DNA of 43,142 nt, taken from the IMG/VR virus record IMGVR_UViG_3300042288_001793, positions 1-43,142 of that record. One strand, 5' to 3'. The notes under the pieces were generated by a model that saw only the letters and a program-made list of their open reading frames with translations, was not told the DNA's origin and did not search any database. The position numbers and the translations under genes are program-made. The DNA comes from a virus. Positions 8,139-16,045 of this stretch are shown one piece after another (position 1 is the stretch's first letter; each line of letters starts with the position of its first letter).

Positions 8139-8177
8139 AAAACGCGATTATTCAGATATTTTGAATAGTCGCGTTTT
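8139..8177. terminator. bidirectional intrinsic terminator
   Basis: A stem of about 16 bases (AAAACGCGATTATTCA with its near-complement, one mismatch) encloses a short loop, with A-rich and T-rich flanks on both sides. It sits between the convergent HTH remnant and the helicase gene and can stop transcription in both directions. Confidence 0.85.
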
Positions 8178-8199
8178 ATATTGTCGGGCATCTAGGCAA

Positions 8200-9813
8200 T
8201 TAAAACGGTATCAGTAACTTTTCAAAAGAACTTAACACTGGTTCGGCTGATTTCATTCTTTTTTCGCCAAACTCATATATGTAATATTGCTGGCAATAGT
8301 TCTCATCATCCGGTGACTTGCTTACAAGAAATTGCCAATATCTTTCTTTATCTAGCTCCGTAGGATTTTCACCAAATATCCCCTGATAAAACAAATCCCT
8401 AGCTGGGATTTTCCCGTATTTATCTTTAAATTGGAAATAGACCCATCCGGGCTTCATTTTGTATTTCCACACTTTAGCTAGTGCCTCTTTTACAAATGCC
8501 CGTTTTTCCTCAATTAGAGGATCTGGAGTTACCTGCTTAGGTGCGGGGGCTGTTTTCGGTTTTAATTCAACCATCATCCCTAGTGGTTTTGCAGCTTCAT
8601 TTTTAGGGAAAATATAACCACAATCGCACTTTTCAACAAAGCAATAATGGAGTTGATGACAGTCAGGACATTCCTTCATGGGCGCGTCGCCATCTTCATT
8701 CCTGCCACTGGTTAGCCAAAATCCTTTGATTGATTCAACAAACCCGAACCGCTTTACATTTCCAGCTTGGTCTAATACCATGCAATTCGCTTTACCAGGA
8801 AACGGACGTAACCCGCGACCCAGTTGTTGAAAATAGATTGATTTAGACTTGGTGGGACGGCACATTAAAACGCAGTCAGCCGGCGGGCAATCAAATCCTA
8901 TTTGTAATGCTTGACAGGATGATAAAACTTGAGTTTGTCCACTGGCTAAACGCCTAAACATTTGCTGTCTAACGGGTATTGGCGTGTTCCCGTCTAAATG
9001 TTCCGCTACAATTCCGGCGTTGTTAAATGTGCGAGCGATCGCTTGTGAATGTTTTACGTCAACTGCAAAGGCAATTGTTTTCCGGTCACTCGCTAACCGT
9101 TGCCAGTTTTGCAACATTGACTGAAGCACGTCGCCATCATTCATTACGTCACTTAGCCCACTATCAGAGTAGTCACCTGCCACAGTTCGGATTTTTGATA
9201 AATCAGGGGCTTTCAATCCGTAGTAAACGGGTGAACATAAAAAACCGCGCTGCATTAGCTCCCCTGGCGTGGGTGCAGCCACTAAAACATCATACTTATC
9301 ACCCATACCCTGTTTTTTAGACAATCGGTATGGTGTGGCCGTCAATCCAATTACTGTAGCCTGTTCATTTTCATTGAGTAACTGAGAAACTACCGTTATC
9401 CAGCTAGTTTCGTGAGCTTCATCACAAATAATTAAATCTGGCACAAATCCTTGTTTCCACCAATTCCGACGCGGTAATGTTTGAGCCGATGCAATCTGAA
9501 CTAATGCGTCTTGATTCTCTTTCCACCCTGCTTTGATAAACCCGCACTCAATCCCAAAGGCTGCAAATTTTTCATGGGTTTGTCCAACCAAAACATCAAG
9601 GTGGACGATAAATAAAACTTTTTTGCCCTCACTTACGGCATCAGCCACAATTTTAGATGCTATTACGGTTTTACCTGACCCTGTGCCAGATACCCCTAAA
9701 ATACGTTTATACCCTTCTTCAATTGCTTTGTAAATGTCTTCGATAAACCCAATTTGATAATCTCTCAAAATTGGAGGGTTTATTTCTTGCTTAATCAACT
9801 CTAATTGTGTCAT
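8200..9813 (-). CDS. SF2 DEAD/DEAH-box helicase with C-terminal zinc-binding motif
   Basis: A 537-residue helicase of the UvsW/type III restriction Res-like group that probably acts on phage replication or recombination intermediates. It has a Q-like LRDYQ, motif I SGTGSGKT (42-49), motif II DEAH (130-133), motif III GLTATP (155-160) and motif VI QQLGRGLRPF. A cysteine cluster follows (CPDCHQLHYC and CDCGYIFP), then about 110 residues of low similarity to anything I know. All core motifs are intact. It is monocistronic, ending at the shared terminator. The upstream 323 bases hold no gene I can support. Confidence 0.9.
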   Translation of the reverse strand: MTQLELIKQEINPPILRDYQIGFIEDIYKAIEEGYKRILGVSGTGSGKTVIASKIVADAVSEGKKVLFIVHLDVLVGQTHEKFAAFGIECGFIKAGWKENQDALVQIASAQTLPRRNWWKQGFVPDLIICDEAHETSWITVVSQLLNENEQATVIGLTATPYRLSKKQGMGDKYDVLVAAPTPGELMQRGFLCSPVYYGLKAPDLSKIRTVAGDYSDSGLSDVMNDGDVLQSMLQNWQRLASDRKTIAFAVDVKHSQAIARTFNNAGIVAEHLDGNTPIPVRQQMFRRLASGQTQVLSSCQALQIGFDCPPADCVLMCRPTKSKSIYFQQLGRGLRPFPGKANCMVLDQAGNVKRFGFVESIKGFWLTSGRNEDGDAPMKECPDCHQLHYCFVEKCDCGYIFPKNEAAKPLGMMVELKPKTAPAPKQVTPDPLIEEKRAFVKEALAKVWKYKMKPGWVYFQFKDKYGKIPARDLFYQGIFGENPTELDKERYWQFLVSKSPDDENYCQQYYIYEFGEKRMKSAEPVLSSFEKLLIPF

Positions 9814-10136
9814 AATAGTTTTGCTATTAGCCTGTGTAGAGGTTATGGCAATAGTGGATCTGTTCGCACAGGTTCACTATTTTAATTTATATATTACAAC
9901 ATATTGTGTTTATCCCTGCAAGCCCAAAAACCTTATCCTGTCTACACTCCCAGCTTTCCCTACAGAATCTTATTCATGGTTGCCAAAAGTGAAGAATTTA
10001 ATTAATTTTTTCTTCTGATTGATCTGTTTCCCCTAAAATCCTCTTTTTGATTAAGCGCATTTAAGTTATATGGCATGAAGAAAAAGATTCTGTATGGAAA
10101 ATCCAGAACCTAGTCACAGCAAGGGTTATTGAAATA
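9814..10136. other. gene-free stretch between helicase and type IV-B operon
   Basis: No convincing gene in about 320 bases; the open frame at 9821-10018 has no ribosome site and a composition unlike a protein. Near its start CCTGTG..CACAGG and an AGTGG..CACT-like inverted repeat occur around 9828-9880, possibly an operator for the leftward helicase gene. Its right part has a 15-base element that recurs beside the type V array, listed separately. Confidence 0.5.
10099..10113 (+). repeat. 15-base element shared with the type V CRISPR leader
   Basis: AAATCCAGAACCTAG at 10099-10113 is identical to 25303-25317, in the same orientation. In both places the next ~18 bases stay similar (an AAGGG followed by a TTA core, with a few changes). 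One copy is 24 bases before the -35 box of the type IV-B operon, the other lies between tracrRNA and array. Function unknown. Confidence 0.7.
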
Positions 10137-10165
10137 TTGATAATCTTATCGAAATAGCCTATAAT
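10137..10165 (+). promoter_or_regulatory. near-consensus promoter of the type IV-B operon
   Basis: TTGATA (10137-10142), a 17-base spacer and a perfect TATAAT (10160-10165). A start of transcription is expected near 10172, about 100 bases before the first likely start codon. It is one of the best sigma-70-type promoters in the window, so the operon is probably read by the host polymerase. Confidence 0.8.
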
Positions 10166-10173
10166 ACCTATAA

Positions 10174-10227
10174 CGGACAAAACGCCCCAGTGGACCTGAA
10201 CCCACCAAGACGTTTTTTATCAGTCCG
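10174..10227 (+). promoter_or_regulatory. leader stem-loop at the 5' end of the type IV-B mRNA
   Basis: Three nested complementary pairs line up: CGGAC (10174-10178) with GTCCG (10223-10227), AAAACG (10179-10184) with CGTTTT (10211-10216), and GTGG with CCAC inside. The right arm contains a run of six T. The structure begins at the predicted first transcribed bases and resembles an attenuator or a 5' stabilising hairpin. Which of the two cannot be decided from sequence. Confidence 0.5.
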
Positions 10228-10270
10228 CTCAATCTGCTCATTTTTCACCCGCACAGATCAAGAAATATAT

Positions 10271-11149
10271 ATGAATAATAACGTAAAACTCCCAGAATTG
10301 CAAGGTACAACCGTACTCACCCGCCAACAAATTTTAGACACCCGTGAAATGGCGTTTGGCGTGGCGGACAAGATGAGCGATCGCCAATTACTAACGCACA
10401 TGGGTATACTGAACTCATTGATATGGCGAGCTGCTACTGATTATCAGGCTATACGCAAGGATAACGACGGCGTGGAAAGGATTATTCCTGAGAACTGGAA
10501 TAATTTATTAGCCTGTTCGGTTCAGGGTGAGGTACAAATAACAATCCCTATTGACTGGACTGACAAGTATTTAAAAACCTATTGGACGGGCGCGTTCCAT
10601 GACCAGAAAACCGTGAGAACCTACCGGAAACAGCAGTTATCATGGGGACTATTTTATTTTGATATTGAGAACCGTCCCAAGGGCGCTATGTGGGGAGCAT
10701 TCACAGGCACTCCCAACCAAGGAATAGCTACACCGCCCGTATTAGAACGGGTTGACGTTGCCAGAATATTAATTTTTTATCAGATGTTTGATCAAATTAG
10801 GCGCTCCAGAATTAACGAAAAACTTAAAAATTCTGAGGATGTAACCGCGTTTGACTGTATGCCGGATCATGGCGGTATGGTGATGGTTGAACTCTACAAC
10901 GCCTTATTTTTTGGTGTCTCAGAGTTTTTTGGGGGTTCTTATGGGAGTTCCGATATAGTCATCGGGAGCATAGAGCCATTGCCAGCGACTAAAGTTATTG
11001 TGTGGCAGTGGCAGAAACGAAAAGGACTGTTTAGGGCATTGTGGGAACGGATGGTGATTAAGGCTGGATTTGTTGCTAAACAGGCGTTAAAGATTGTCAC
11101 TCAGATGGTAGTCGAGCCGATGGGAGAATTAGCAGAAGTTCCGTTTTAA
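10271..11149 (+). CDS. unknown protein, first gene of the type IV-B operon
   Basis: 292 residues from ATG 10271; the same frame is open further upstream (GTG at 10190) but that part lies in the leader hairpin. I do not recognise the protein. It has a helical N-terminus, a WDTDYK-free aromatic middle (IDWTDKYLKTYWTGAFHDQ), a glycine-rich segment (ALFFGVSEFFGGSYGSSD) and a basic C-terminus (KVIVWQWQKRKGLFRALWERM). No cysteine pairs, no Walker motif and no membrane segment. It is separated from the Cas11-like gene by 46 bases, so co-transcription is likely. It could be an added subunit, a regulator or an unrelated phage gene. Confidence 0.65.
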   Translation: MNNNVKLPELQGTTVLTRQQILDTREMAFGVADKMSDRQLLTHMGILNSLIWRAATDYQAIRKDNDGVERIIPENWNNLLACSVQGEVQITIPIDWTDKYLKTYWTGAFHDQKTVRTYRKQQLSWGLFYFDIENRPKGAMWGAFTGTPNQGIATPPVLERVDVARILIFYQMFDQIRRSRINEKLKNSEDVTAFDCMPDHGGMVMVELYNALFFGVSEFFGGSYGSSDIVIGSIEPLPATKVIVWQWQKRKGLFRALWERMVIKAGFVAKQALKIVTQMVVEPMGELAEVPF

Positions 11150-11195
11150 ATGTCCAATTTTCTCCGATAATAATGTTAGTTAATTTAAAATTAAG

Positions 11196-11714
11196 ATGAA
11201 CAATAATAATTATGGAATGTCTCAAACACGAGACAAATGTTATGGCGTAGCCGCTTGTCTTACCTATTGGGCTTTCAAGTGCCGTGACAGAAAACGTAGT
11301 CCCGCAATGGGTACTAAAACCTGGACTTACTTGGAATCAAGTATTAGAAACTCTGCTGAAATATCAACTAATTTAGAAGATTATTTGCAGCGACTTTGTG
11401 ATAAACTTTGTTCACAATTACGCCCAATCGAGTTAACTAAAATAATTCAGCCAACACAACGGATACTAAGAGTAAATGAAGATGTAACGGAAATAAAAGA
11501 ACTTCCCGTTGACCAAAATCTTGTATTTATGGGATGGTTGGATTTAATTGCTGACATTCAACCACACGGATTTAGTGAGTGGGATGTACTTGAACTACTG
11601 AGAACCAAAGCAGGGATTATTCAAGTAATTTGTAGATTACGGTTTGAGGAAGACCGCAGTTTAGGGTTAGATGAACCAGAAGAATTTATAGAAGTTGAGA
11701 ACATTGAGGTATAA
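11196..11714 (+). CDS. putative small subunit (Cas11-like) of the type IV-B complex
   Basis: A 172-residue, predominantly helical protein with no recognisable catalytic motif. Position is the main argument: type IV-B loci carry a cas11 small-subunit gene with csf1, csf2 and csf3, and this gene is the right size and precedes csf2 with only one small gene between. Its N-terminal half (KCYGVAACLTYWAFKCRDRK) and charged C-terminus (DEPEEFIEVENIEV) fit a helical bundle protein. Cas11 sequences diverge too fast to be sure by eye. An alternative is an unrelated phage protein. Confidence 0.4.
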   Translation: MNNNNYGMSQTRDKCYGVAACLTYWAFKCRDRKRSPAMGTKTWTYLESSIRNSAEISTNLEDYLQRLCDKLCSQLRPIELTKIIQPTQRILRVNEDVTEIKELPVDQNLVFMGWLDLIADIQPHGFSEWDVLELLRTKAGIIQVICRLRFEEDRSLGLDEPEEFIEVENIEV

Positions 11715-11718
11715 AAGT

Positions 11719-12030
11719 ATGGTAGATTTTTCATTTCTTTTAAATCTTTCAGAGACTCAGTTGAAAGCGTTGTTTTACAAAAACAATCTTCAACTCATAG
11801 AAACAGAATTTAAAAATAACAGCTATTGGCTGCTCAGAAACGGAAAAAGGATAGGAGAAGTTCTTTGGGATAATGGGTATTGGATATCAAATATTCAATG
11901 GATAAAATTGAATTTTGACAATATATATGGTGCTGCCCTCCTGGAGCTAATGCAGCAGCCAATACAAGGCATTTACTCCGAGGAATACTCTGCAAAAATA
12001 ATCAAGGAAGTTGAGGTGACAAATGTTTGA
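11719..12030 (+). CDS. unknown 103-aa protein inside the type IV-B operon
   Basis: Start chosen at ATG 11719 because GAGGT lies nine bases before it; an earlier in-frame TTG (11695) would overlap the previous gene. The protein has an N-terminal helix (FLLNLSETQLKALFYKN) and a beta-rich middle with paired tryptophans (SYWLLRNGKRIGEVLWDNGYW). I do not know the family. Its stop lies inside csf2 (eight-base overlap), so it is translated together with the effector genes and may be part of the system. Confidence 0.6.
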   Translation: MVDFSFLLNLSETQLKALFYKNNLQLIETEFKNNSYWLLRNGKRIGEVLWDNGYWISNIQWIKLNFDNIYGAALLELMQQPIQGIYSEEYSAKIIKEVEVTNV

Positions 12031-13153
12031 TAATTACGATGTTTTTGACCGTGAAAGATTGACTTTACACTGTGTAATCACAACACAAACGCCGTTGTCA
12101 CATATTGGCGAGGTGTCAGGCAATGTTAGTAATTTAAAAACTTTAAAATTACTGGATTTTGAAGGTAATCCTAGAAGTGTTTTCACCTATTCTGGAAATG
12201 CCTTGAGAAATGGTTTGTTACGGCGTGTAGGTGTAGCTGCGGCGTTAACTGAATTAGGATTACAGGTAAATCCTGATACACACCATACAATGTTTGCAGG
12301 TGGCAGGATTGATGCCGGTACAGCTTCAGATATGGAACTTGATAAAAAGATCCGGGTTCTAATGCCTTGGTTGTCGGTCTTAGGAACTGCTAAACCCGCC
12401 AAGGTTTTTGGCTCTAAAGATGCTCAAATGGTGCAAGGCAGAATTAATGTAGGATCTGCTTATTTGTCTTGTTACGAGTCAGCAGAATACATTTACAATC
12501 AAGTTCCGGCGATACTACCACCGGAAGTACAACCCGCTATTCAGAAGCTAATTGAGGCTAAAAATAAATTATCTTCAGACCCATTCACTCCCACAAAAAC
12601 TGAAGATTTGGATAATTGGAATCAAGCAAAAAATGACTACTTGCCTTTGATTAGAAAAGTAATGAAAACATGGTCTGAATATTTAACGGTTGATCAAACT
12701 ACCCGCAGAGATGCAACTTTAGATCCTAATTTGATTAAATTTCTGCCAACAGAAGTACAGGCGCAACTCAAGGGAGATGGTGCAGCTAAAGAGAAAAAAT
12801 CGGATCAAATGATTGCTTCCGATAGATTAATTATGCCAGGAGCAAAACTATACTCAAGATGGGATTTGAACTGTACGCAAGTTGAGCAGGGATGGATTTT
12901 TGATACTTTATTGAAGTTTGCACAATTCCCGTATTTAGGTGGTAAAGGCAATCGCGGAAATGGTCGAGTCAGCATGAATTTCTGGTTTAGTTCTGAGTCA
13001 GAACGTGGTTTATTGTGGAGTTCTGAAAGTGGTGTAGAGAGCGATAGATTTAACCTGGCACACGCTAAATATAGAGAATATATCAATCAATATCAACAGT
13101 TTTTGAGTGAGGCGAAAACATCAACTGAGTTAAGGAGTTTGTTGGGTGGATAA
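12023..13153 (+). CDS. csf2: type IV CRISPR-associated Csf2 (Cas7-like backbone)
   Basis: Cas7 subunits polymerise along the guide RNA and form the effector backbone. The 376-residue protein starts with a RAMP strand (LTLHCVITTQTPLSHIGE), continues with FTYSGNALRNGLLRRV (about 54-69, the typical region before the thumb) and has a late block SDRLIMPGAKLYSRWDL (about 266-282). It ends with the glycine-rich loop GGKGNRGNGRV (306-316). Order and length are those of Csf2. It overlaps both neighbours by eight bases. No Cas6-like gene follows, as is usual for subtype IV-B. Confidence 0.85.
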   Translation: MFDNYDVFDRERLTLHCVITTQTPLSHIGEVSGNVSNLKTLKLLDFEGNPRSVFTYSGNALRNGLLRRVGVAAALTELGLQVNPDTHHTMFAGGRIDAGTASDMELDKKIRVLMPWLSVLGTAKPAKVFGSKDAQMVQGRINVGSAYLSCYESAEYIYNQVPAILPPEVQPAIQKLIEAKNKLSSDPFTPTKTEDLDNWNQAKNDYLPLIRKVMKTWSEYLTVDQTTRRDATLDPNLIKFLPTEVQAQLKGDGAAKEKKSDQMIASDRLIMPGAKLYSRWDLNCTQVEQGWIFDTLLKFAQFPYLGGKGNRGNGRVSMNFWFSSESERGLLWSSESGVESDRFNLAHAKYREYINQYQQFLSEAKTSTELRSLLGG

Positions 13154-13835
13154 CTTAAAAATTACAGCACATTTGGCGACATCTTTGGGTGCTTATGACA
13201 ACTGGAGTCCATCGCTAGAAGGGATTTTAGTTTATAGGCTTTTAGAACAAAATAATCTACTTTCACCTAATCCCACGCCAGATCAAGTAGCAGAAACCAA
13301 AGAGTTTATTGAGCAGAATTTACCACTAAAACAAGGTGTCATTAAGTCAGAGAAATATTGGTGCGTGAGTTCACCTTGCTATGTTTTGCAGGGTGAAGCT
13401 ACAGACAAATATAGAAAACGATGGGATAATCACGAAAACAATTTAGACTGGGGTAAGCGTAAGCCCAAATTTTTAACAGGTGAAGGGGCGGAAAAATCCT
13501 ATGATTTACCGCTTTACACAAGGTTAATTAATTCTATTTCTTGGTTTGCTGTAGGCGATAAAACGGCAATCAAAAATCTTTTGTCGTCTGTTACTCACAT
13601 TCAGAAAAAGCGTAGTTACGGCAATGGTGAAGTCAGGGAATGGGAAATAGGGGTGATTTACGATAATTACCATCTGTGGCGTGATAGTAAATTAATGCGT
13701 CCTATCCCTGTTAGATTACTTGATCAAAAAATAGATAATCCTCAGATGGTTTGGGGGTGGAGAAGTCCCGCTTGGTTAGCGGCAAACAAGGAGTTGTGCT
13801 ATATGCCAAAGGATAACGTGATTTATGCTAAGTAA
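13146..13835 (+). CDS. csf3: type IV CRISPR-associated Csf3 (Cas5-like)
   Basis: Csf3 is the Cas5-like subunit that caps the 5' end of the guide. The 229 residues begin MDNLKITAHLATSLGAYDNW followed by SLEGILVYRLL, the family's N-terminal strand-helix pattern. The later block IQKKRSYGNGEVREWEIGV (about 157-175) is the glycine-rich loop of this family. The start is GTG at 13146, eight bases inside the csf2 end; the stop lies inside the cysH-like gene (11-base overlap). The tight coupling suggests balanced synthesis of complex subunits. Confidence 0.8.
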   Translation: MDNLKITAHLATSLGAYDNWSPSLEGILVYRLLEQNNLLSPNPTPDQVAETKEFIEQNLPLKQGVIKSEKYWCVSSPCYVLQGEATDKYRKRWDNHENNLDWGKRKPKFLTGEGAEKSYDLPLYTRLINSISWFAVGDKTAIKNLLSSVTHIQKKRSYGNGEVREWEIGVIYDNYHLWRDSKLMRPIPVRLLDQKIDNPQMVWGWRSPAWLAANKELCYMPKDNVIYAK

Positions 13836-14571
13836 CGGATCTGGCGTTCAATATCCCTGGTTAAAAAAGAAAATAACCAGGGCAAAAGACTTAATTAAAA
13901 CATGGTTAGAGCAATGCGATTATCAGGTTTACGCTAGTGTGTCAGGTGGTAAAGATAGCCTAGTGATGTCACATTTGATTAGGCAAGTTTACTCAGATTG
14001 TCCATTGGTCTGGGTAAATCAGGGAATGTTTGCTGAATGGGATGATTGCATTGAATTATTAGAGTTTTTGAAAACTCAGGGGTGGAATATTATTGAACTT
14101 TGTCCAGTGCGTGATTTATGGCATTTGTATCTGGATTATGGCGTTCCCCTTGAAGGGACGATGGACACAAAAGCCGATAAATTGATAAATCAAAAACTGA
14201 TTTATGACCCGCTTAATGAATACCAAGAATTGAATAATGTTAAGGGTTATGCGTGGGGAATACGTAAGCAAGAAAGCAAAAACCGCGCATTTTATCTCAA
14301 CAAATATGGTGAAGTGCATACGCTCAAAAACGGGTTGATTTGTTGCTCACCCGTGGCATTTTGGACTACTCAAAATATCTGGGAATATATTGATATGCAC
14401 TCGTTAAAATACCCTGCTATTTATGATGTTGATAGAATGACAGTTAGGAATGGATGCCCAATCGGTACAACAGGTGCTAACTGGGGAAGATTAGCAGAGT
14501 TAAGAAAGCATTACCCAGATATTTATAATCAATTTGCTACTAAATTTCCACAGGTATCAACCTATGTCTAA
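13825..14571 (+). CDS. cysH: CysH-like PP-loop protein (type IV-B accessory)
   Basis: A PAPS-reductase-family protein of 248 residues. It has the PP-loop SVSGGKDSLVMSHL (about 39-52), an early VWVNQG block, GIRKQESKNRAFYLN (about 145) and a C-terminal part with ICCSPVAFWTTQNIWEYID. CysH-like genes are the diagnostic companion of subtype IV-B loci; their role there is unknown. Being embedded between csf3 and csf1, rather than next to sulfate assimilation genes, argues against ordinary sulfur metabolism. It overlaps csf3 by 11 and csf1 by 8 bases. Confidence 0.88.
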   Translation: MLSNGSGVQYPWLKKKITRAKDLIKTWLEQCDYQVYASVSGGKDSLVMSHLIRQVYSDCPLVWVNQGMFAEWDDCIELLEFLKTQGWNIIELCPVRDLWHLYLDYGVPLEGTMDTKADKLINQKLIYDPLNEYQELNNVKGYAWGIRKQESKNRAFYLNKYGEVHTLKNGLICCSPVAFWTTQNIWEYIDMHSLKYPAIYDVDRMTVRNGCPIGTTGANWGRLAELRKHYPDIYNQFATKFPQVSTYV

Positions 14572-15316
14572 TTGCTACCTTTGCGCTAAACCCGGATCTA
14601 ATGCTTTGGAATTATCCAATACATTCACGATGCACTCGTCAGCTAAATGTCCAGAGTCTAAAGTGCTATGCGATCGCTGTCACTCTACAATTTCCGGTAA
14701 TCAAAAGCAGCTTTGGTACTGGAATGAAGGTAAAAATAAATGGTCAAAGCTGTGGGGACGTTCTTTGTCCAGGGTTTATCAGGGTGATAAGCTAATTGCG
14801 CCTGTCGTTGAAGGTGAATATACAGAAGGCAAGGATACTTTTTCAATAGTTAAAAACTTGCTGACTAGGGTGGGAATTAGGCAATACTTGTTAAATCCAC
14901 CTGAACCGCCTTTTACTATAGCCATAGCAGAATCGGGGCAAAAACATATTATCCCTTGGGCGTTAGAAGGTCAAAACAGAGATTTATTCCCTGTGCAATT
15001 TGAACTCGACACTATTTATATTGACAATAGATTTAGAGAATATTTGGAAATTTACGAACAATTGATGGGATTAGGTTTTAGTAAGTCTGAAATTGATTCT
15101 GGAGATTATCGAAGCGATCGCCTAATGAAAGTTTTTGATCAATATGGGGAACTTGAGGAACGGATAGCGCGTATTAGGGGAACGAGATTAATGCAATTAA
15201 TTAGCTATGTTGCCCAAGTGCAAGACGCGCCGCCAATTACGGAAGTAGTGCAAATTCCCGTAATGCCTGTTTCACCAAAAACACTTGAGAAGCCACTGCA
15301 ATTATCTTTGTTTTAG
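14564..15316 (+). CDS. csf1: type IV CRISPR-associated Csf1 (Cas8-like), with C-terminal clamp-type motif
   Basis: Csf1 is the zinc-finger-bearing large-subunit-like protein of type IV. The start is ATG 14564, overlapping the cysH stop by eight bases; a longer frame upstream is less likely. The 250 residues open with MSNCYLC and CDRCHSTISG, giving C4, C7, C36 and C39, the expected four-cysteine finger. The middle contains PFTIAIAESGQKH, and a helical part follows. The protein ends exactly in PLQLSLF, which matches the bacterial sliding-clamp binding pentapeptide QL[SD]LF. The operon ends here or continues into the structural gene 18 bases downstream; I see no terminator between. Confidence 0.82.
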   Translation: MSNCYLCAKPGSNALELSNTFTMHSSAKCPESKVLCDRCHSTISGNQKQLWYWNEGKNKWSKLWGRSLSRVYQGDKLIAPVVEGEYTEGKDTFSIVKNLLTRVGIRQYLLNPPEPPFTIAIAESGQKHIIPWALEGQNRDLFPVQFELDTIYIDNRFREYLEIYEQLMGLGFSKSEIDSGDYRSDRLMKVFDQYGELEERIARIRGTRLMQLISYVAQVQDAPPITEVVQIPVMPVSPKTLEKPLQLSLF

Positions 15317-15334
15317 GCAAAAATAAAATCAAAA

Positions 15335-15778
15335 ATGTCCAAACTATTCATCCCCAATTTCATCATTTACGCCACGCTCCCAACCATAGAAGCGACTTGT
15401 GGAGACTATGAAGTTGACCCGGAAACCGGAAACCCGATTGCAGTCAATACCACCCTGGAGATTAAGGCATGGATGCAAGGCTATGATCAGCTACGGCAGG
15501 GGCGAACCACGGCTAAACCGGAACATCCAAGCGTAGATTTTAACACCGTTTATTTGTCAGGTTATGCCGTCACACCTAAAGCCATACCCGCCCGGACATT
15601 GTTGGCGCGTGAAAAATATAACGCCAAATACATAGAACCAATTACAGGAACGGAACAGCAGGGAACTTTCGTACTAGCACCTCAAGTAAACGAACAACGC
15701 CCTAGAGTTGCTAAGGCGTTGGCAAAAAGATTGGGGATGGAACTGCAAGGAACTTTTGAATTTGGTTATGGAAGTTGA
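15335..15778 (+). CDS. putative phage head-tail or tail structural protein
   Basis: A 147-residue protein that I cannot assign to a family. It is beta-rich and proline-rich with a KPEHPSVDFNTVYLSGYAVTP middle and a basic helix (RPRVAKALAKRLGMEL) near the end. It starts 18 bases after csf1 and points in the direction of the tail genes, which resume at 17536 after a leftward cargo block. A connector or neck role is inferred only from this position. Confidence 0.5.
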   Translation: MSKLFIPNFIIYATLPTIEATCGDYEVDPETGNPIAVNTTLEIKAWMQGYDQLRQGRTTAKPEHPSVDFNTVYLSGYAVTPKAIPARTLLAREKYNAKYIEPITGTEQQGTFVLAPQVNEQRPRVAKALAKRLGMELQGTFEFGYGS

Positions 15779-15984
15779 GAATTAATAAACTGTTTTAACC
15801 TGTTATCCCAGTCTACCCAGCCACAATCAAATACTGGGTTATTGTCTTGATCGTGAATTACATTTGATTCGCCGTCAATTTCTCTATCAATACTACCGTC
15901 AACCAATATTTTCTTACACTTGAATTTATCGCCTAATCCTTTACTTACCAATATTTCGTTGATACTGTCTCTAGTTAATGCCAT
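15766..15984 (-). CDS. hypothetical protein, 72 aa
   Basis: A small acidic protein (SIDREIDGESNVIHDQDNNPVFDCGWVDWDNRL) that I do not recognise. It is the last of four leftward genes that share the 5' leader element AAGATTAAACAAC, here 15 bases before the start. An AGAGG ribosome site is present. It converges with the structural gene, overlapping its 3' end by 13 bases. Confidence 0.6.
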   Translation of the reverse strand: MALTRDSINEILVSKGLGDKFKCKKILVDGSIDREIDGESNVIHDQDNNPVFDCGWVDWDNRLKQFINSQLP

Positions 15985-16014
15985 GATATAATACCTCTAG
16001 TTGTTTAATCTTAT

Positions 16015-16038
16015 CCCCTGTAATTTGCGTTACAGGGG
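16015..16038. promoter_or_regulatory. intergenic hairpin with shared leader element, copy 1
   Basis: CCCCTGTAA and TTACAGGGG form a perfect nine-pair stem. On the plus strand it is followed by TTTTGTTTT and looks like a terminator. On the minus strand, the direction of the genes here, it is followed by the leader AUAAGAUUAAACAAC and then the ribosome site. A 19-base string (16000-16018) recurs exactly at 16783-16801 beside a second such hairpin. Confidence 0.6.
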
Positions 16039-16045
16039 TTTTGTT

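Noticed and set aside
9821-10018. Rightward 65-residue frame after the helicase start
   Set aside because: No ribosome site, unusual composition, and it covers likely regulatory DNA.
13825-14571. CysH-like gene as ordinary sulfate assimilation enzyme
   Set aside because: It is embedded and coupled between csf3 and csf1 with no other sulfur genes nearby.
12023-15316. Interpretation of the csf genes as a type III or IV-A system
   Set aside because: No Cas10, no DinG helicase and no Cas6 were found, while a CysH-like gene is present, which marks subtype IV-B.
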